A stretch of 64,000 nucleotides of DNA from Diphasiastrum complanatum (taxonomy: Eukaryota; Streptophyta; Lycopodiopsida; Lycopodiales; Lycopodiaceae): NCBI GenBank assembly GCA_029204225.1, contig MU831570.1, positions 1 to 64,000 of the forward strand. The letters are read 5' to 3'. Position 1 is the stretch's first letter, and each line of letters opens with the position of its first letter. Below the pieces are notes generated by a model, which was given only the letters and a program-made list of their open reading frames with translations, made no database searches and had not been told where the DNA came from. This document shows, piece after piece, positions 63,054 through 64,000 of the stretch. Made by a program: the position numbers and the translations under genes.

Positions 63054-64000
63054 CATATGCAACTAGGAAAGATCTCTTTTTTTCCTATCTAGAAACATGT
63101 CATATTTTTCTTGTAATTAACCCCTCCTACTGGTAATTAAGGTTGGAAATGTCAATCACCATTCATACATAAGTCAAATCATACTTTACTCTAGTTATAA
63201 GTAGGTTATGGGTTGTGGTTTTTCACAAAAATCTTAAGTTTTTATCCATTTTGAACTTTCAAAAAGATACCTTGGTAACTGAACATGATAAGGCACTGCA
63301 TATATGTTATCTTACCACCACCTGATCTATTATAGTCCGCCAAGGACATGATGAATTTTTACTTATAGAGCAGGCCTTGCACCCAAAATTAGATTCTCAA
63401 TATGATGAATGAGTCACATGACATTGAGAGCATCCTCAAGTCACAAGAAGGATTAGAGTGCATGTAGGAATATGCATCCATGAAGATGAATACCAAATAT
63501 CACAATTTCTATAATATAATGATCTAGTACGAAGAGATATCTAAAGGTTCTTGGTGGGATTATCATATCTACATTGGGCATGCGTATGTTGATCTATCAC
63601 GTGTCTTTATCCTATGATGAATTATTTGACTACATGATAATGACTATACTATGATAGCTATGGAAGTAATGTGACCTATCTGATTAGGCATCCACTGTAT
63701 GAACCTTTGATTAAGATGCAAAGTGCCATGTTTATTATATTGCTCTTGGTGATAGAAACAACTTGCAAGTGCTGGTCAAAGAAAGGTTCTAACTTGGTCA
63801 ATATGAGCTCACCCTCACAATTTAATAATCAATTTTCACTTTTGTATGTTTTATAACTTGACATCTCAATTACTTGATTCATAGGTTGTGTCATTTCTTA
63901 GTAGAACTTCATAAATATTGGCCTATTCCAAATGTCTTTTGTTGCACTTGTCAAAGCATTTGACTTGAGTTTGATTATGAGCTCCCTTCTTTCCTTATCT
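63054..64000. other. Continuation of copy 3 after the copia element, no gene
   Basis: Equivalent to about 13217-14160 of copy 1: the right hairpin arm (63057-63070), the spacer, and the start of block R. Only the short frame 63671-63856, a duplicate of 13833-14018, is open. The unit continues past the window. Confidence 0.6.

Overview
The window reads as nuclear DNA of a land plant with a large, repeat-rich genome. It is AT-rich, uses GT-AG introns, and carries plant-type Ty1/copia and Ty3/gypsy elements primed by initiator tRNA-Met, long CT/AG microsatellites and a plant-specific S1/S-protein-like gene. Nothing seen here resolves the lineage. A gymnosperm, fern or lycophyte would fit the decayed-retrotransposon texture, but that is only a guess. 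There are no bacterial operons, CRISPR arrays, rRNA or convincing tRNA genes.

Layout. (1) 1-5007 is unique in the window: a low-complexity flank, a broken Ty3/gypsy pol (about 620-3065, minus) and the 3' part of a broken DUF7869-type gene (3604-5216, minus). (2) From about 5008 a single unit of about 20.5-23 kb is repeated head to tail three times: copy 1 5008-27959, copy 2 27960-48424, copy 3 48425-64000 (cut by the window end). (3) In order, each complete unit holds: the 5' part of the DUF7869/DUF8039-like gene (minus), a tandem repeat of about 370-390 bp, a copia LTR with PBS and leader fragment, an uncharacterised multi-exon gene (plus, about 9.1-12.5 kb in copy 1), an AGGAAA-rich array with a hairpin, a 2.4-kb block (R), a second copia fragment (LTR, PBS, leader, gag, protease, start of integrase), a GC-rich hairpin, an S1/S-protein homologue with a TATA box, and a diverged second version of block R.

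(4) Copy 3 alone is interrupted by a complete, apparently intact Ty1/copia element (56626-63048): two 655-bp LTRs, a 5-bp target duplication GCATT, PBS, polypurine tract and one 1317-codon gag-pol frame. It sits inside the 14-bp-stem hairpin of the unit. The hairpin loop in copy 3 is the reverse complement of the loop in copies 1 and 2.

Apart from the copia polyprotein, almost all coding sequence is broken. The multi-exon gene shows consistent phase-0 exon boundaries but carries in-frame stops shared by the copies. Copy 2 has lost its first exons and, separately, almost exactly one intron. The S1-like gene has a shared frame break in its signal-peptide region, and its last exon is interrupted in copy 1 but open in copy 2. 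The biology visible is segmental duplication, retrotransposon nesting and gene decay, with copy-specific changes that order the events. Family names are from memory of motifs; no database search was possible.
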